From Liolophura sinensis (taxonomy: Eukaryota; Mollusca; Polyplacophora; Chitonida; Chitonidae), in NCBI RefSeq assembly GCF_032854445.1, contig NW_027018097.1:1-64000 (forward strand): a stretch of DNA of 64,000 bases. Reading direction: 5' to 3'. The translations under genes were made by a program, and so were the position numbers. Position 1 is the first letter of the stretch; each line of letters opens with the position of its first letter. The notes under the pieces are model-generated. The model did not search any database and was not told the origin of the DNA. It saw only the letters and a program-made list of their open reading frames with translations. Positions 63,383 to 64,000 of this stretch are shown piece after piece.

Positions 63383-64000
63383 TAATGTAGCCGATTTCAA
63401 TTAGCAAAAAGACCAGGTAAAAATCCAAAAGTAGAAAAACTGTTCCAATGCTGCTGGTAAAAGGCTAATCCGACGTATTTTGTGACGAGAAATCGAATGG
63501 TGCAAACCGCGTTGCTCTCCGACCAATACGTTTGGCTGTAGCCACAATTGAATAATCATTGATATCAAGATCACGTGCCCAGCAACGGCTCTTACTCCAT
63601 GGAAACCATAGAAATTTGCAATTTTTCAACACCTGGAGATGCCTGGCCCAATTGCGCATCTTTTGGCACCTTATTAATGTGGGTCAGTGTTCAATTGTAC
63701 TTTTTACAGCAGACTGTATCAAGTACCTTGTGTTTTTATATACAAATGGTGTGGTTTTTCTACATGTAGATAAAGACATTAAGTTTGTCTTCGACTTAGA
63801 AGTAAGACATTTGCTGGGTGAGTTAAATGGGCTTGGCCCAAAGATTTGACGTCGTCTGGGCTACCGAAGGGCACATAACTTATAATGAAAAGTTGAATAT
63901 AGTAATGACCAGTCGCAATGGTACATAGTAAATGTAGCCGATTTCAATTCGCAAAAAGACCAGGCAAAAATCCAAAAGTGGAAAAACTGTTCCAATGCTG
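63376..64000 (+). repeat. Right-end higher-order pattern, partial copy 3
   Basis: Y (63,575) with its left flank matches 61,179-61,803 at an offset of 2,197 bp up to the window end. All Y markers are present, including AACACCTGG. The copy is cut by the window boundary. Confidence 0.85.

Larger units (their letters stand above)
1..64000. repeat. Tandem satellite array, ~549-bp monomer, fills the window
   Basis: The same block recurs head to tail across the window without interruption, in one orientation. Spacing between successive CACGTG-CCCAGC landmarks is 546-555 bp for short units and 706-711 bp for long units. I found 111 landmarks between 170 and 63,575. No unique sequence longer than a few bases separates units, so every gene-free stretch here is satellite. 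There are no terminal inverted repeats, LTRs, target-site duplications, rRNA-like or tRNA-like stretches. Homogenised tandem arrays of this kind are typical of eukaryotic heterochromatin. I do not recognise the satellite family or the species. The window begins and ends inside the array. Confidence 0.97.
21581..64000 (+). repeat. Family B main zone: 77 short monomers
   Basis: Landmarks run from 21,869 to 63,575 (77 counted), spaced mostly 547-550 bp. No unit carries the 160-bp internal duplication. Subtypes can be told apart at a few sites. The site after CATGGAAACC reads ATAG, AAGG or ACAG. The acceptor region reads CAGCGGACTGTGTCATG, CAGCAGACTGTATCAAG or CAGCAGGATGTATCAAG. The poly-T run is 5-8 T. 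The E-box site reads GATCACGTG or GATGACGTG. These sites combine in many ways, which implies exchange between units. The zone reaches the window end without a boundary. Confidence 0.93.

Noticed and set aside
1-64000. Hundreds of 60-170 codon open frames on both strands
   Set aside because: The same frames recur with the 549-bp period on both strands and overlap each other. They change length with poly-T runs and the 160-bp insertion, often need GTG/TTG starts, and match no protein family I know. I annotated none as a gene.
1-64000. CRISPR array
   Set aside because: Repeats are about 549 bp and contiguous, without unique spacers.
1-64000. Transposable element, LTR or rolling-circle element as the unit
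   Set aside because: No terminal repeats, no target-site duplications, no transposase or reverse-transcriptase-like frame. All units are head to tail.
1-64000. rDNA, 5S, histone or snRNA gene cluster
   Set aside because: The unit contains no segment I recognise from these genes, and no long conserved transcribed core other than the 80-bp block.
1-64000. Telomeric or simple-sequence repeats at a boundary
   Set aside because: No TTAGG, TTAGGG or TTTAGGG tracts are present. Simple repeats are limited to short A and T runs.

Overview
The whole 64 kb window is one uninterrupted tandem satellite array. I recognise no protein-coding gene, RNA gene, mobile element or CRISPR array in it. The basic unit is about 549 bp, with successive copies usually 547-550 bp apart. 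I used the unit's CACGTG-CCCAGC motif (position of the GTG) as a landmark and located 111 landmarks from 170 to 63,575, all in the same orientation. GC is about 41% (hand count of 540 bases at 58,621-59,160). The many 60-170 codon open frames are by-products of this repetition: the same frames recur every 549 bp on both strands and are broken by poly-T length changes and by a 160-bp internal duplication. A gene-free, head-to-tail array with mosaic higher-order structure points to eukaryotic heterochromatin (centromeric, pericentromeric or subtelomeric). The species cannot be read from the sequence. CpG is close to its expected frequency, which argues weakly against a heavily CpG-methylated genome such as that of a vertebrate.

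There are two monomer families, named here A and B, separated by about 15 fixed differences. Layout: A from 1 to about 14,740; a B island from about 14,740 to 17,130; A again from about 17,130 to 21,580; B from about 21,580 to the end. The A>B junction occurs twice in nearly identical flanking sequence exactly 6,835 bp apart, so the junction itself was duplicated. Family A has two length forms: a short form (S, about 549 bp) and a long form (L, about 709 bp) that carries a 160-bp internal tandem duplication. Family B has only the short form.

Higher-order structure is visible throughout. In family A there is an L-L-L-S-S / L-L-S-S / L-L-L-S-S series (1,981-10,942). In family B there is a near-identical 3-monomer tandem duplication (46,273-49,565) and a multi-monomer pattern still amplifying at the right end (56,992-64,000). 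Many other displaced near-copies lie at offsets of whole numbers of units. The first unit (1 to about 590) is clearly the most divergent, which suggests the true edge of the array lies just to the left. Short stretches with many 1-bp indels (mainly 53,330-55,310) are either decayed units or consensus errors in the assembly.

Each unit carries fixed short motifs: a CACGTG E-box, CCATGG, CAGCTG, CAATTG and GACGTC palindromes, several dyad symmetries (two improved in family B), and a splice-acceptor/splice-donor pair that would define a 110-nt exon on the + strand. These are the best leads for function. None of them is proof of function.
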